Shown piece by piece: positions 16,513 to 24,619 of a DNA stretch of 64,000 nt; the stretch's first letter is position 1; each line of letters begins with the position of its first letter. Position numbers and translations under genes: made by a program. The stretch is from DATJLY01 sp963729295 (GTDB lineage: Bacteria > Pseudomonadota > Alphaproteobacteria > ATCC43930 > CGMCC-115725). The stretch is from assembly GCA_963729295.1 (NCBI GenBank), contig CAVSNJ010000029.1, forward strand, positions 186,001-250,000, read 5' to 3'. Under the pieces are notes generated by a model, which had not been told where the DNA came from, did no database searches, and saw only the letters and a program-made list of their open reading frames with translations.

Positions 16513-16812
16513 ATGGCGCACATTACTTGGCCGGCCGTTTTTGGCGAGATTCAGAAGATCGCGGATTCGAGCGGCGATTTGGAAAAGCGAAAGGCACGCG
16601 CGATTGAGAAAGTCGACCTATTCGTCCGCGAAGGTGGCGCCTCGCGAGCGAAGGGCTACAACTATGCAGATGAGCGACGCCATCTCAGCGGCGCCTTGGT
16701 CAGCGCGTTCTGGGATGAGAATAGGCAAATCCCGCCCGCGCGCGGAAAGGGAGACCTCTACCACGATGCGAACGACAGATTGATGGGATACGACAAGCCG
16801 CCGGGCCACTGA
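16513..16812 (+). CDS. hypothetical element protein (99 aa)
   Basis: The ATG at 16513 is preceded by a strong AAAGGAG. The product starts MAHITWPAVFGEIQKIADSS, is polar and helix-rich, and has a C-terminal DLYHDANDRLMGYDKPPGH. No membrane segment or known domain. It is rightward, between the parS-like site and the dyad array, a position typical of a regulator or replication accessory gene, but nothing in its sequence proves this. Confidence 0.55.
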   Translation: MAHITWPAVFGEIQKIADSSGDLEKRKARAIEKVDLFVREGGASRAKGYNYADERRHLSGALVSAFWDENRQIPPARGKGDLYHDANDRLMGYDKPPGH

Positions 16813-16850
16813 TTTCCTTTGATTAAATATCAGCCGGGCCTTTGCTATCC

Positions 16851-17032
16851 ATCACTACTTTAGCGATCGCGCTGCCGGCCGCCGCCACGTTATTCCGCGT
16901 TACTTTAACGTGCTCGCGCCGCCGGGCCGAAGCTGTCCGAACCTACTTTAGCTTGCGCCGTCGCACTTCATCGCACTTTGCGATGGCCGTCGGGCGATCA
17001 GCGGCGGGTCTATCCGGGTCTACTTTAGATGG
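16851..17032. repeat. array of five CTT-centred dyads in a gene-free interval
   Basis: Each site has 7-base arms around an invariant CTT. The sites are 16851-16867 (ATCACTA/TAGCGAT), 16896-16912 (CGCGTTA/TAACGTG), 16939-16955 (GAACCTA/TAGCTTG), 16969-16985 (CATCGCA/TGCGATG, perfect) and 17016-17032 (GGGTCTA/TAGATGG). Centres are 45, 43, 30 and 47 bp apart. A weaker sixth copy of CTACTTT is at 17111. Arms vary but largely stay complementary. Candidate iteron or repressor array; the 16813-17123 interval holds no convincing gene. Confidence 0.6.
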
Positions 17033-17123
17033 CGCGGGCGAGCATCCGACGACGGCGACCCGAAGGTGAAGATTCGTCAACAGGTCAGAGCGGGCCTTTG
17101 CAATCGGCTGCTACTTTTTGCGA

Positions 17124-17343
17124 TCAGGCCGGCAGGAGAAGCCGCATCGCCTTGGCCGATTCGATCATCGAGTCCGCTGCCGCATTGAGACCGCGCACGG
17201 CGGCGGCCGTGCGACCCGCGCGCATCGTCCGCCTCGGCCGCCTCGACCGCGCCCAGCGCGCGCCGCAGCGCTGCGCGGTAGCTTGCAAACGGGATGCCCG
17301 AACCTGGCAGACCCTTGACCGGCACGCGGCGCCCGGGCGTCAC
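17124..17343 (-). pseudogene. small element protein gene with a frameshift
   Basis: GTG at 17343 overlaps the stop of the upstream gene (GTGA). The first frame gives VPVKGLPGSGIPFASYRAAL and RRALGAVEAAEA. The better C-terminus is in another frame, MRAGRTAAAVRGLNAAADSM then IESAKAMRLLLPA, ending at TGA 17124-17126. Joined near 17235 these give one helical protein of about 75 residues, which suggests a single-base frame change. Not recognised. Confidence 0.5.
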
Positions 17344-17543
17344 CGGCGGGCCATGAGCCGGGCGCGCGTGATCGGCAAGATGAAGTCCGACGCGGCGACC
17401 GGCGGCGGCGGCATCTCCTGCCGGCGGCGGCGCAGCTCCGGGCCGAGATCGGGCACGGCGGAGGTATAGACGCGAGCCGGACGCCCGGCCTTCCGGCGTG
17501 AGCCGTCGGCGACATCAGGGGTTTTCAGCTTCGGCCGTGCCAC
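17340..17543 (-). CDS. small basic hypothetical protein (67 aa)
   Basis: The GTG start gives MARPKLKTPDVADGSRRKAG and a product rich in Lys/Arg and Pro, ending TRARLMARR. Its stop overlaps the following start, so the two are coupled. An AT-richer stretch upstream (17544-17590) may hold the promoter. No domain recognised; the charge suggests nucleic-acid contact. Confidence 0.5.
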   Translation of the reverse strand: MARPKLKTPDVADGSRRKAGRPARVYTSAVPDLGPELRRRRQEMPPPPVAASDFILPITRARLMARR

Positions 17544-17595
17544 TGGGCCGATAGTACCATTTTGGAACGATTACAAAAATGGCGATCAGCGGGCG

Positions 17596-17844
17596 TCAAA
17601 CGGTAGTTTTTTCGAGTGCTCGCACCGGCGCGCCTAAGACGGCTTCGCACAGCCGGCAGCAAGCCTCCGCGTAGCTCTGCTCGGCGCTGCGGAGCGCGTC
17701 CCGGGCGGCAAAGAGCTTTTTGCGCGCCGCCTCGTGCTCGGCTTCGTAGCCGGCGATAGTGGTCGGTGCCCGGAGTTCCGAGCCGGCCTCTTCGCTGGGC
17801 GGAGCAGTTTCCCGAAACGGGAAGACATCCAGGGTTATTTTCAC
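17596..17844 (-). CDS. hypothetical element protein (82 aa), coiled-coil-like
   Basis: The GTG at 17842-17844 has GAGGAG nine bases upstream. After a short N-terminus (MKITLDVFPFRETAPP) a long helix follows: YEAEHEAARKKLFAARDAL and RSAEQSYAEACCRLCEAVLG with a heptad pattern and three closely placed cysteines. No recognised family. Confidence 0.6.
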   Translation of the reverse strand: MKITLDVFPFRETAPPSEEAGSELRAPTTIAGYEAEHEAARKKLFAARDALRSAEQSYAEACCRLCEAVLGAPVRALEKTTV

Positions 17845-17888
17845 GTTCGTCTCCTCTCGTGGTCAATCGAATCTCGAAACAAGGAAGA

Positions 17889-18209
17889 TCAGCGCCGACG
17901 GGAAAGCGCCTGGCCGCCGCGGCATGTGCCGACCGTCAGCGGAGCCGCAGGATCGCGCCGTGCGGCGCGGGCGAGCGCGGCATAGGTCGCGAGGATTTGC
18001 CGGCGCCTGAGTGCCGGCAGCGCGTCAAGCTCGGCGAGCGCCGCCGGTGCCGCGTCAGGATCGCGCTCGGCTTCGAGGAGCGCCCGGGCGAGCGGGTGAT
18101 CATGGCCGCAATAGACGAACACGAGCGCCCGCAGCGCCCGCGTCCGCGCCAGCCGCTCGTCGGGCTCGAGGTTCGCGGCCCAGGGGCCGAAGCCACCCTC
18201 GCCGCTCAT
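17889..18209 (-). CDS. hypothetical element protein (106 aa)
   Basis: Starts MSGEGGFGPWAANLEPDERL and is helical and alanine/arginine-rich (ALRRRQILATYAALARAARR). No domain recognised. It is separated from the helicase gene upstream by a 260-bp structured interval holding a long hairpin and CCCGATT repeats. Confidence 0.6.
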   Translation of the reverse strand: MSGEGGFGPWAANLEPDERLARTRALRALVFVYCGHDHPLARALLEAERDPDAAPAALAELDALPALRRRQILATYAALARAARRDPAAPLTVGTCRGGQALSRRR

Positions 18210-18345
18210 TTTCGCGCCCGGCGGTTGATAGCCGCCGGGCCCTGTCGGCAGAGCGCAAGCGCGGCAATGACTTGTGCCGGCGCGGCTCGCCCGAGCGAGT
18301 GACGGGCAGCCGCCAGGGCTGCTCTTCGCGTCCCGGACGCGCGAT

Positions 18346-18449
18346 GGCGCCCGAATGGGAATAAGCTATTCGGGCACCGCAAGCCCGAATGCTTATCCCT
18401 TAAGGCGCCGCCATCAATCGGGACCCGATTATCCCGATTGAACCCGATT
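18346..18449. repeat. long bulged hairpin plus CCCGATT direct repeats, origin-like
   Basis: The left arm 18357-18375 and right arm 18383-18399 are complementary over 17 bp with two single-base bulges around the loop ACCGCAA. Flanking GGCGCC copies (18346-18351, 18404-18409) can pair too. Next to it CCCGATT repeats at 18424, 18433 and 18443 (9-10 bp pitch), with the inverted copy AATCGGG at 18416-18422. It lies directly downstream of the replicative helicase gene. Candidate origin, structured RNA or complex terminator; there is no U tract. Confidence 0.55.
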
Positions 18450-18471
18450 GGCAAAATTCCATTCGGGAAAC

Positions 18472-20118
18472 TCATGTCGGGCGCTTCGAGTCGTCGACTT
18501 TTAGGCCCTTCACCGCCTCGCCCCGCTCCGCATCCTGATAGTCCACCGTGACGAGCAGGCCGCTCAAAACCCAGGCCCGGATGATGGCGCGCGCCTGCTG
18601 TTCGGTTTTGTCGGGCGCGAGCCCCCTGACAACCTTCCAGGCCGCCCGCTTCTGAGCGGCAGGCTGATCGGAATACGGAATGCCGCCCGGCAACCCCGCA
18701 TCGATGGCCGTCAAAATACCGTTCAGGAGCGTCTGGCTCAGGCCGCCGAAGAGATCGGGCGGCTCCCAGGGCTCGACCGTTTGCACGTTGTCGCCGTTCG
18801 GATACAGGCCCGTGCCGTTCCCGAGATTGACCCCGACGATGCGGAACCAAGCGGCCTTGTCGGCCGAGGGAGCGAGATTCACCTTCGCGTTGTCCACCCG
18901 CACGAACTGGTGGCGCTCGGCCTCGCTGATGCCGAATGCGTCGCGCTCCTTTTCCGTCATGGGCGTCAGCGTGTAGACGAGCCGCCCTGCATCCTTGAAG
19001 GCGGACGCGCCGCGGCTCTTATCGGCGTCGCCCGGTGAGCCGGCGCCTTTCGACATGTGGTGCGGCGCATCAACCGCGCACCCGCACTCTATCGCGATGC
19101 CCGCAAGCTGTTTGGCGACGGCGTCGATCGCGGCATTGTCATTCTCGGGGACGCTGTGCGACTTCACGAACGGGTCAATGATGACGAGGTCGATCTTCTC
19201 GTGAGAGATCGTGGCGCGCAGCGCAGCGCCAAGTTGCCCGACGCGCACCGAGCCGTCCAAGATGGCGGCGAGCGAAAGCCCCCGCGGGGCGCTCAAAAAC
19301 AGCCAGCCACGGATTTCGGCTTTATCTACGCGATGATGCAACCGCGCGGCCTGCGCGCGGCGCCGAAGCTCGTCCTTATCATCCTCGAGCGAGACGTAAA
19401 GCACTCGCGAGCGCTGGAAAACGTGCTCACCCGTGAGCGAGCGCCCCGTAGCAAGCGACAGCGATTGAGCGAGACGGAGCGCCGTCTTTCCCATGCCGCC
19501 GGGCCCGAGGAGCGACGAGAGGAAGCTCCGGCAGAAAGTCGTGCCAAGCAACCATTCGCGTGGCGGGATGGGATCGTCGTCCTCTCCTGCGTCCCATTCG
19601 CCGAGGAGATTGCGCGGGCCTGCGCTCGCGCGCGCGTGGTATTTAAGCTGGTCCCCGGCCTCGCCGATGAGATCGGCCGCCACTCCATCAAGGTCAAAAT
19701 TCCGGGCGTATTCAATGGCGCTTTCGGCAACCCTGATCATCTCGCGGCGATGGAACAGGTCATAGACAGTGCGCGCCAGGTCGGGGGCCAAGAGGATCGT
19801 CGCGACCGCCGTCGCGAGCCGCGCGAGATAGGCCGCGCCGCCGATCTCGGCGAGCGCGCCGTCAGCGTCGAACAGGTTTTTGAGCGTTACAGGATTGGCG
19901 GTCTCGCCCCGGGCAATGAGTTTCGATATCGCCGCGTAAATTCGCCGATGCACGGCTTCCGCGAAATGCTCGGGCAACAGATATTCCGAGACGCGGTGGA
20001 AGACGGCATTGTTGGCAAGGATCGAGCCTAGGAGCTGTTGCTCGGCCTCGATGTTTCGCGGCGGTGGCGGAAGCGGGTCGCGCTCGGCCGCTTCGCGAAT
20101 TTCAGCCACGGCGCGCAT
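18472..20118 (-). CDS. replication protein: DnaB N-terminal domain fused to RepA-type RecA-fold ATPase
   Basis: 548 residues. Residues about 20-155 match the helical DnaB N-terminal domain (RNIEAEQQLLGSILANN), which contacts primase. Residues about 190-430 are a RecA/RepA-type hexameric helicase-like ATPase: Walker A GPGGMGKT (205-212), YVSLEDDKDEL, Walker B LVIIDP (about 311-316), and a sensor-like DAPHHMSKG. The C-terminal 100 residues look like a winged-helix region (RAIIRAWVLSGLLVTVDYQD). Such proteins open phage, satellite or plasmid origins. It is coupled by a 17-base overlap to the small gene upstream. One of the few clearly intact genes of the island. Confidence 0.85.
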   Translation of the reverse strand: MRAVAEIREAAERDPLPPPPRNIEAEQQLLGSILANNAVFHRVSEYLLPEHFAEAVHRRIYAAISKLIARGETANPVTLKNLFDADGALAEIGGAAYLARLATAVATILLAPDLARTVYDLFHRREMIRVAESAIEYARNFDLDGVAADLIGEAGDQLKYHARASAGPRNLLGEWDAGEDDDPIPPREWLLGTTFCRSFLSSLLGPGGMGKTALRLAQSLSLATGRSLTGEHVFQRSRVLYVSLEDDKDELRRRAQAARLHHRVDKAEIRGWLFLSAPRGLSLAAILDGSVRVGQLGAALRATISHEKIDLVIIDPFVKSHSVPENDNAAIDAVAKQLAGIAIECGCAVDAPHHMSKGAGSPGDADKSRGASAFKDAGRLVYTLTPMTEKERDAFGISEAERHQFVRVDNAKVNLAPSADKAAWFRIVGVNLGNGTGLYPNGDNVQTVEPWEPPDLFGGLSQTLLNGILTAIDAGLPGGIPYSDQPAAQKRAAWKVVRGLAPDKTEQQARAIIRAWVLSGLLVTVDYQDAERGEAVKGLKVDDSKRPT

Positions 20119-20398
20119 CGCGCACCTCCCGCGCCACGACGAGGGGCGAGCGGTATCCTGCCGTTCGGCCTACATGCGAAGAGTCCGCATCCGGCGGGCG
20201 AATCTCGGCGGTCTCGGGCGCGCGGTCCTTGAGGCCCTTCACCGAGTTACGTGCATCCTCTTCGGCGATCGCAAACCCCTTGCCGTCGCGCTGATAGTCG
20301 GTCGCGAAATTAGGCGGTACTGGAGACGCGTGCCTTTCGGCGCTTGCGCGCACGGCCACGTCCGCCGCATAATTCCCGCGGTCTTGGTCTTTGGTCAT
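20102..20398 (-). CDS. small hypothetical protein upstream of the helicase (98 aa)
   Basis: The ATG has GGAAA upstream. The polar product starts MTKDQDRGNYAADVAVRASA and lacks hydrophobic segments. Its 3' end overlaps the helicase start by 17 bases. Position suggests an accessory replication gene, but no domain is recognisable. The 20399-20626 gap upstream contains no supported gene. Confidence 0.5.
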   Translation of the reverse strand: MTKDQDRGNYAADVAVRASAERHASPVPPNFATDYQRDGKGFAIAEEDARNSVKGLKDRAPETAEIRPPDADSSHVGRTAGYRSPLVVAREVRDARRG

Positions 20399-20626
20399 AC
20401 GGGATTTCCGCCGGCCGCGAGGTTCGCCCCTCGGCGGCCGGCTTCACGTTCGGCCCTAGCGTCGGCCGTCTCTGCGGCACGTTGGCCGCTCCCGTCCGGC
20501 GTCGTTGCGCCGTCGATTTGATTGATTGAGAACTCGGTGTGAACCTGGTCCCTCGCTTGCACGCGAGGACAGCAAAATTCCCGCGATTTAACGGGCGATC
20601 TGGCACGCGCTCGACGTGGCGGCCTG

Positions 20627-20932
20627 TCACGTGGGCGACGCGGCCGGCGTCACCAGCGCCTTGAGAGAAGCGAAATCAATAAGCCGCACGCGGCCGTGCT
20701 TGATTGAGCGCAGCGTGCCATCCTTGATCCGCTCGCGCAGGAACGTCTCGCCCATATTGGAGAGCGTGACGGCCTGCTCCATCCGCACCGTGAGCGGTTC
20801 GACGCCAACGAGCCGCTGGCCGTCGTTCAGCGCCGTGAGGTTCGGTGTGCTGGTGATTTGGGGCCGGACTCTCGGGCTCTCAGGGCGCCTTGTTGCCCGG
20901 CTCGTCGGTTTCTTCGTTTTCTTCGGCTTCAT
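20627..20932 (-). CDS. AlpA/excisionase-like DNA-binding protein (101 aa)
   Basis: A basic N-terminal tail (MKPKKTKKPTSRATRRPES) precedes a MerR/Xis-type winged helix-turn-helix: AVTLSNMGETFLRERIKDG, then TLRSIKHGRVRLIDFASL. The order of helix, turn with (R)xxI, and the KxGxxRLI strand is characteristic of excisionase-family proteins. These direct excision or activate the island's early genes. It sits between int and the replication gene in the usual satellite/prophage order. Confidence 0.75.
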   Translation of the reverse strand: MKPKKTKKPTSRATRRPESPRVRPQITSTPNLTALNDGQRLVGVEPLTVRMEQAVTLSNMGETFLRERIKDGTLRSIKHGRVRLIDFASLKALVTPAASPT

Positions 20933-21046
20933 GGGGCCTCACGTCTCGGCGCGCCAAACCGCGCCTAAGCACGACGTGTGCATGACCCGCGCTCGGCGGT
21001 CTATTGTCCTAGGTGCTATGACCCCCCGTCGTAACGCAGAAAGTGC

Positions 21047-21745
21047 CTATCGTGGCGCTTTGCGCGCTCGGGCGAGCGCTGCGCGCAGGCCGGAAGGCGC
21101 GAGCGGCCGTCCTGTGATCGCTAGGATGGACGGCAGACGTGCGGCCGCCTTGTAGCTGAGCGATGGAGTTGTTGCCTTCTCGGCGTCGAATGCGGCGCGC
21201 AGTTGTTCGTCGCGCGGGGCCGTGCTCTTGAGCATCGCGCCTACCATTCCATGCTCGCGAGATTTCACGCTGTCGGCCGCTAGGTTCCACAGATAGCCTT
21301 CAGTGGCAGCGCTAAGATGGCGCCAGAACGCGGCTTCGTCCTTGCGCACCGCCGCGACCTCAGCTTTTCGCGCGCTGTTCCATGCCTCGCAAAGTGACCA
21401 GACGAGCCGGGAGTCATTGTCGTCGCAGCCGAGCCCGCTTGGCGGCCAGAAAAGGTGCTCGCCATCGTCGAGGGGGACCCGCCGGCAGTCGTGGTGCGTG
21501 AGCCACCACTCGGCGAAGGTCTCGAAATAGCGCAGATGATACCGGAGCCCCGCGCGCAGGATTTCTGCGCGGGTCGGGTTCTCAATCCCAGTCCAACGCC
21601 GCGCCATTTCCTCAATCACGTCATACTTGAGCGATCCCGTTCCGGGCGCCCGCGTCAACGCCTTGCGCCAATCGTCGAGCGAGCAATGAAGCTGGCCGCC
21701 CTCAAATTCGAGCGGGAGCGGATAGTAGGCGCGCGTCGGCATCAT
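21047..21745 (-). CDS. hypothetical element protein coupled to integrase (232 aa)
   Basis: Begins MMPTRAYYPLPLEFEGGQLH and contains the Trp/His-rich segment FETFAEWWLTHHDCRRV and later AAFWRHLSAATEGYLWNL. Predicted soluble and mostly helical, no known motif. The ATG overlaps the integrase stop (ATGA, 21742-21745), so it is expressed with int. Could be an integration accessory protein or an unrelated cargo gene; unrecognised. Confidence 0.6.
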   Translation of the reverse strand: MMPTRAYYPLPLEFEGGQLHCSLDDWRKALTRAPGTGSLKYDVIEEMARRWTGIENPTRAEILRAGLRYHLRYFETFAEWWLTHHDCRRVPLDDGEHLFWPPSGLGCDDNDSRLVWSLCEAWNSARKAEVAAVRKDEAAFWRHLSAATEGYLWNLAADSVKSREHGMVGAMLKSTAPRDEQLRAAFDAEKATTPSLSYKAAARLPSILAITGRPLAPSGLRAALARARKAPR

Positions 21746-23038
21746 GCGCTCGCGCGCAGCACCGTGACGTTATCGCCGCCAGCGTCGCCAACGATCAGCG
21801 CAAGCCGATCGGCCCAAGCTTGCAGCGCCGCGGCCTTTTGCTCGCGATAGCTCGCGCGGTTGTAGGTCCGCTCGATCTTCGTCATGGCGTGGTTGAGCAC
21901 GCGCTCGGCAACTTCGTAGGGCACGTGCAAATCCTCGGCGAGGCGCGAGCGCACCGTGCGCCGGAGATCGTGGAGTATCCAACCCGTGACACCGCTCCTG
22001 GCATCGAGATCGGCCTTGAACGGTCCGTGCGCGCTCCAGGGCTTTTCGCCCTTCGCATTGACGGTGAACACGCACGGCCCGAGGCGCGTCAGTTCCTTGA
22101 GAAGCGCCACCATCTGCTTTGACAACGGTATCTCGAAATCGCGCCCGCTCTTGTTCCGCTTCGCCGGCAGGAGCCACAGCGCGGCGTCAAGATCGGCCTC
22201 GGCCCAGCGCATGCCGCGGGCCTCGTCGCGGCGCACGCCCGTCAGCATGAGCACGCGCACGAATGAACGGCCCGGCTCGGGCATTTCCTCGAGCGCGTGC
22301 CAGATCGCTTTCAGCTCGTCGTCCGTGAGGACGCGCGAGCGTTCCGATTCCATCTTTCGGGAGCGCGTGCCCATGACGGGGTTCTCGGCCAGATACTCGC
22401 GCTCGACCGCATAACGGAACATGCCCGATAGGCTCGTGCGCGTGCGGTTGACCTGTTGGCGCAGCTTCTTTTCGTGCTCGAGCTCGTCGAGAAGCTCGAC
22501 AATATCGGCGCGGCGCAGCTCACTCACCATGCGATCGCCGATCTTCGGCAAGACGTGATTCGTCAGGCGCAACTCAGTGTCGCGCGGGCGGCGCAGGTGC
22601 GCCTTGCAATGGTTCTCCACGTACTCGGTCACGAGCTGGCGCACGGTGCGCGCCGATGCCGCCGTGAACTCTTGCCGCGGCCTCGGCCCGCGCCCGCTCG
22701 TCGTCCTGCCGCTTTTTCTCGGCGGGGAGATCGATGCCGCGCTTTGCGGCGGCGAGAATTTCCAGCGCACGCCTGCGCGCCTCGCTGAGCGCCGTGCGCT
22801 CGTCGACGACCTCGAGGGTAACGCTGCGTTGCTTGCGGTTGCCGCCCTTTGCCCCCGGCCGTCGCTTTTTCGTGGTGAGTCCGGTCTCGCCCTTCACGCG
22901 GTATCGGATCAGGAAAGAGCGCGCGCCGCTCGGCATGATGCGGAGCGTCAGCCCCTTCACTTGATCGTCGGCGAAAGAGAGACGATGCGATGCGTGCGGC
23001 TTCGTTTTGAGCGTGTTGGCGGTGAGGTGCTTTGCCAT
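21742..23038 (-). pseudogene. tyrosine integrase (DUF4102 arm domain + catalytic domain), one frame disruption
   Basis: From ATG 23036-23038 the first frame gives an arm-binding domain (MAKHLTANTLKTKPHASHRL, LTLRIMPSGARSFLIRYRVK). Near 22680, within AEAAAR/RQEFTAASAR, the frame changes by one base and continues as the core-binding domain (RTVRQLVTEYVENHCKAHLR) and catalytic domain. All catalytic residues are present: Arg in LTGVRRDEARGMRW, Lys in RNKSGRDFEIPL, HDLRR, His in LNHA and Tyr in IERTYNR. It lies 170 bp from attR with three arm-type repeats directly upstream, so it is clearly the enzyme of this element. It is inactive unless the shift is programmed or a sequencing error. Confidence 0.85.
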
Positions 23039-23053
23039 TTCCGAGACCTCGTG

Positions 23054-23083
23054 GGTTCTCATTCGGTCCTCAGCGGGTTCTCA
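23054..23083 (+). repeat. three arm-type repeats upstream of int
   Basis: GGTTCTCA (23054-23061), GGTCCTCA (23065-23072) and GGTTCTCA (23076-23083) at an exact 11-bp pitch, between the int start and the attR core. Likely integrase arm sites that also cover the int promoter, allowing autoregulation. Confidence 0.65.
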
Positions 23084-23208
23084 AAATCGCGCGATTGTGG
23101 GCGCGGCCCGGCGAGGCTTGGCGCAGATAGTACGCTCAGAAGTGCCGATGTACCAAGGGTAATTGCAAGGCTCGGCGATTTTTGGCGCGGCTCGGCGCGG
23201 CGACATGC

Positions 23209-23254
23209 ACGTCTTCTCACAGCATGTCGAGCAGGCGATGGAGCGCGTCAAGAA
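23209..23254 (+). repeat. attR: duplicate of the hpnH 3' end
   Basis: Partner of 10107-10152. In the hpnH frame this copy reads VFSQHVEQAMERVKNQKLST then DAA and stops at TAA 23280-23282, giving the presumed original hpnH C-terminus. The interval from 23283 to 23695 carries no gene I can support. Confidence 0.9.
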
Positions 23255-23695
23255 TCAGAAGCTCAGCACGGACGCGGCCTAAGATTTCGCACTTGATCGG
23301 CGTTGGCAGGATCGCCCGCACCGGCATGCCATGACGACCATCATCAGCTGCGCCGACGGCATCGCCCGCTAAGGACGGCTCTGCGACGAAATCGCGGTGC
23401 CGGCGCCCGAACGCCCAGCCTTCAGCCTCGACACTATTCGCCTGCTCGGCCTCGTTGAGCTGCCCGCGCCGCGTCGCGGTTCCGAGCGGTGCGGCATCGC
23501 AGGATGCATGTGCGCGATTCTATGCGCGCCGATTATGCCTCCTTGAACGACGCGGGCGACCGTCCGTTTGAATGATCACACCAACGCTTCGGAGTTCCCG
23601 TTAGCGCTCGGGTGTGTGGGCGCTGCTCCGGCGACGGTCGGGTAGATGGCTCTGGCAGCGCGCCACTGCTTCAACGATTGATGTCGGAGGGGAAA

Positions 23696-24619
23696 ATGAC
23701 CACCGAAAGCCGCCAAGACACTTACACCGTTGCCGCAACCCGGATACCCGCGGGCGAGAAACTCTGGCCGGCACTCAACCGTCGCATCTCTTGGGGCGCC
23801 GTGTTCGCGGGCGTCGTCATGGTGCTCGCCGTGCAGGTTCTCCTGAGTCTGCTCGGCCTCGGTATCGGCCTCGGCACCGTCGATCTGCAAAGCGGCGGCA
23901 CGCCGAACGCCGGCAGCCTCGGCATCGGTGCCGGTGCGTGGTGGGGCGTGAGCTATCTCATCGCTCTTGTCATCGGCGGCTATGTCGCCGCCCGCTTGGC
24001 TGCAAACCTCGCTGGCTTCGATGGCATGCTACATGGGCTGCTGACCTGGGCCTTCGCTCTTCTCGTCACCGTTTATCTCCTGAGCACGGCGGTGGGGAGC
24101 GTGATCGGCGGCGCCTTCAGCGCGATCAGCAGCACGCTGTCGGCAGCCGGGCAGACCGTCAAGGAGGCCGCCCCGCAAGTGGCCCAGGCCACGGGAACCA
24201 CACCCGGGGCCATACAGCAGAAAGCCAAGGAATTGCTCGGCGCGCAACAGACCAATGCTGATCCGAAGACCATGAATGCAGAACAAGCGCAGCAAGAAAT
24301 CGCCGCCAACCTGCCAAAGCTCGCGACCGGTGACGATCAAGCCAAACAGGCCGCGCATGACCGGATCATCGCCATTGTTGCGGCTCAGGCGAACATCTCG
24401 CCCGAGGAGGCGAACCAGCGCCTCGACAGGCTCCAGACGCAAGCCGCGCAAACGAAGGATCAAGCCGTGAACAAGGCCACGCAGGTCGGCGACCAGGCCG
24501 CCAGCGGCCTTTCCCGCGCATCGCTCATGGCCTTCGTGGCACTGCTGCTTGGTGCAGGGGCGGCAGCCGGCGGCGGACACTTGGGCGCGCGGAGCCACGA
24601 CGATTTGGAACCGGCGTAG
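23696..24619 (+). CDS. membrane protein with long periplasmic/cytoplasmic helical region (PhnA-like label in relatives)
   Basis: 307 residues from ATG 23696 (GGAGGGG seven bases upstream). Membrane helices at about residues 32-55, 75-100 and 108-130 (AVFAGVVMVLAVQVLLSLLG; WWGVSYLIALVIGGYVAARL; LLTWAFALLVTVYLLSTAVG) are Gly/Ala-rich. Then comes a long Gln/Ala-rich coiled region (residues about 145-275, e.g. QTQAAQTKDQAVNKATQVGD) and a final helix FVALLLGAGAAAGGGHLGAR. Homologues are common in alphaproteobacteria, and the function is not established. It is the first chromosomal gene right of the element. Confidence 0.75.
   Translation: MTTESRQDTYTVAATRIPAGEKLWPALNRRISWGAVFAGVVMVLAVQVLLSLLGLGIGLGTVDLQSGGTPNAGSLGIGAGAWWGVSYLIALVIGGYVAARLAANLAGFDGMLHGLLTWAFALLVTVYLLSTAVGSVIGGAFSAISSTLSAAGQTVKEAAPQVAQATGTTPGAIQQKAKELLGAQQTNADPKTMNAEQAQQEIAANLPKLATGDDQAKQAAHDRIIAIVAAQANISPEEANQRLDRLQTQAAQTKDQAVNKATQVGDQAASGLSRASLMAFVALLLGAGAAAGGGHLGARSHDDLEPA

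Larger units (their letters stand above)
10107..23254. mobile_element. 13.1-kb integrative element (satellite-like) inserted in hpnH
   Basis: Bounded by the 46-bp att repeats. Contents: integrase (frame-disrupted) adjacent to attR, AlpA/Xis-like protein, DnaB-N/RecA helicase, many small phage-type genes, a degraded cold-shock gene, a parS-like site, dyad arrays and arm-type repeats, and a PEP-CTERM cargo gene next to attL. No terminase, portal, protease or major capsid gene was recognised. Size and gene set resemble phage satellites or small integrative islands. Target choice is a protein-coding gene rather than a tRNA. Confidence 0.85.

Noticed and set aside
16842..17069. 75-codon frame in the dyad array
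   Set aside because: No ribosome-binding site, biased composition, runs through the repeats.
16851..17117. CRISPR array in the CTT-dyad region
   Set aside because: Arms differ between copies and only CTT plus symmetry is conserved; there is no constant repeat with variable spacers.
20310..20630. 106-codon minus-strand frame upstream of the helicase operon
   Set aside because: Arg/Pro-rich composition and no domain; overlaps better candidates.
23283..23695. Gene between attR and the membrane protein
   Set aside because: Only short frames with no recognisable similarity; a start like MTTIISCADGIAR stops after 13 codons.
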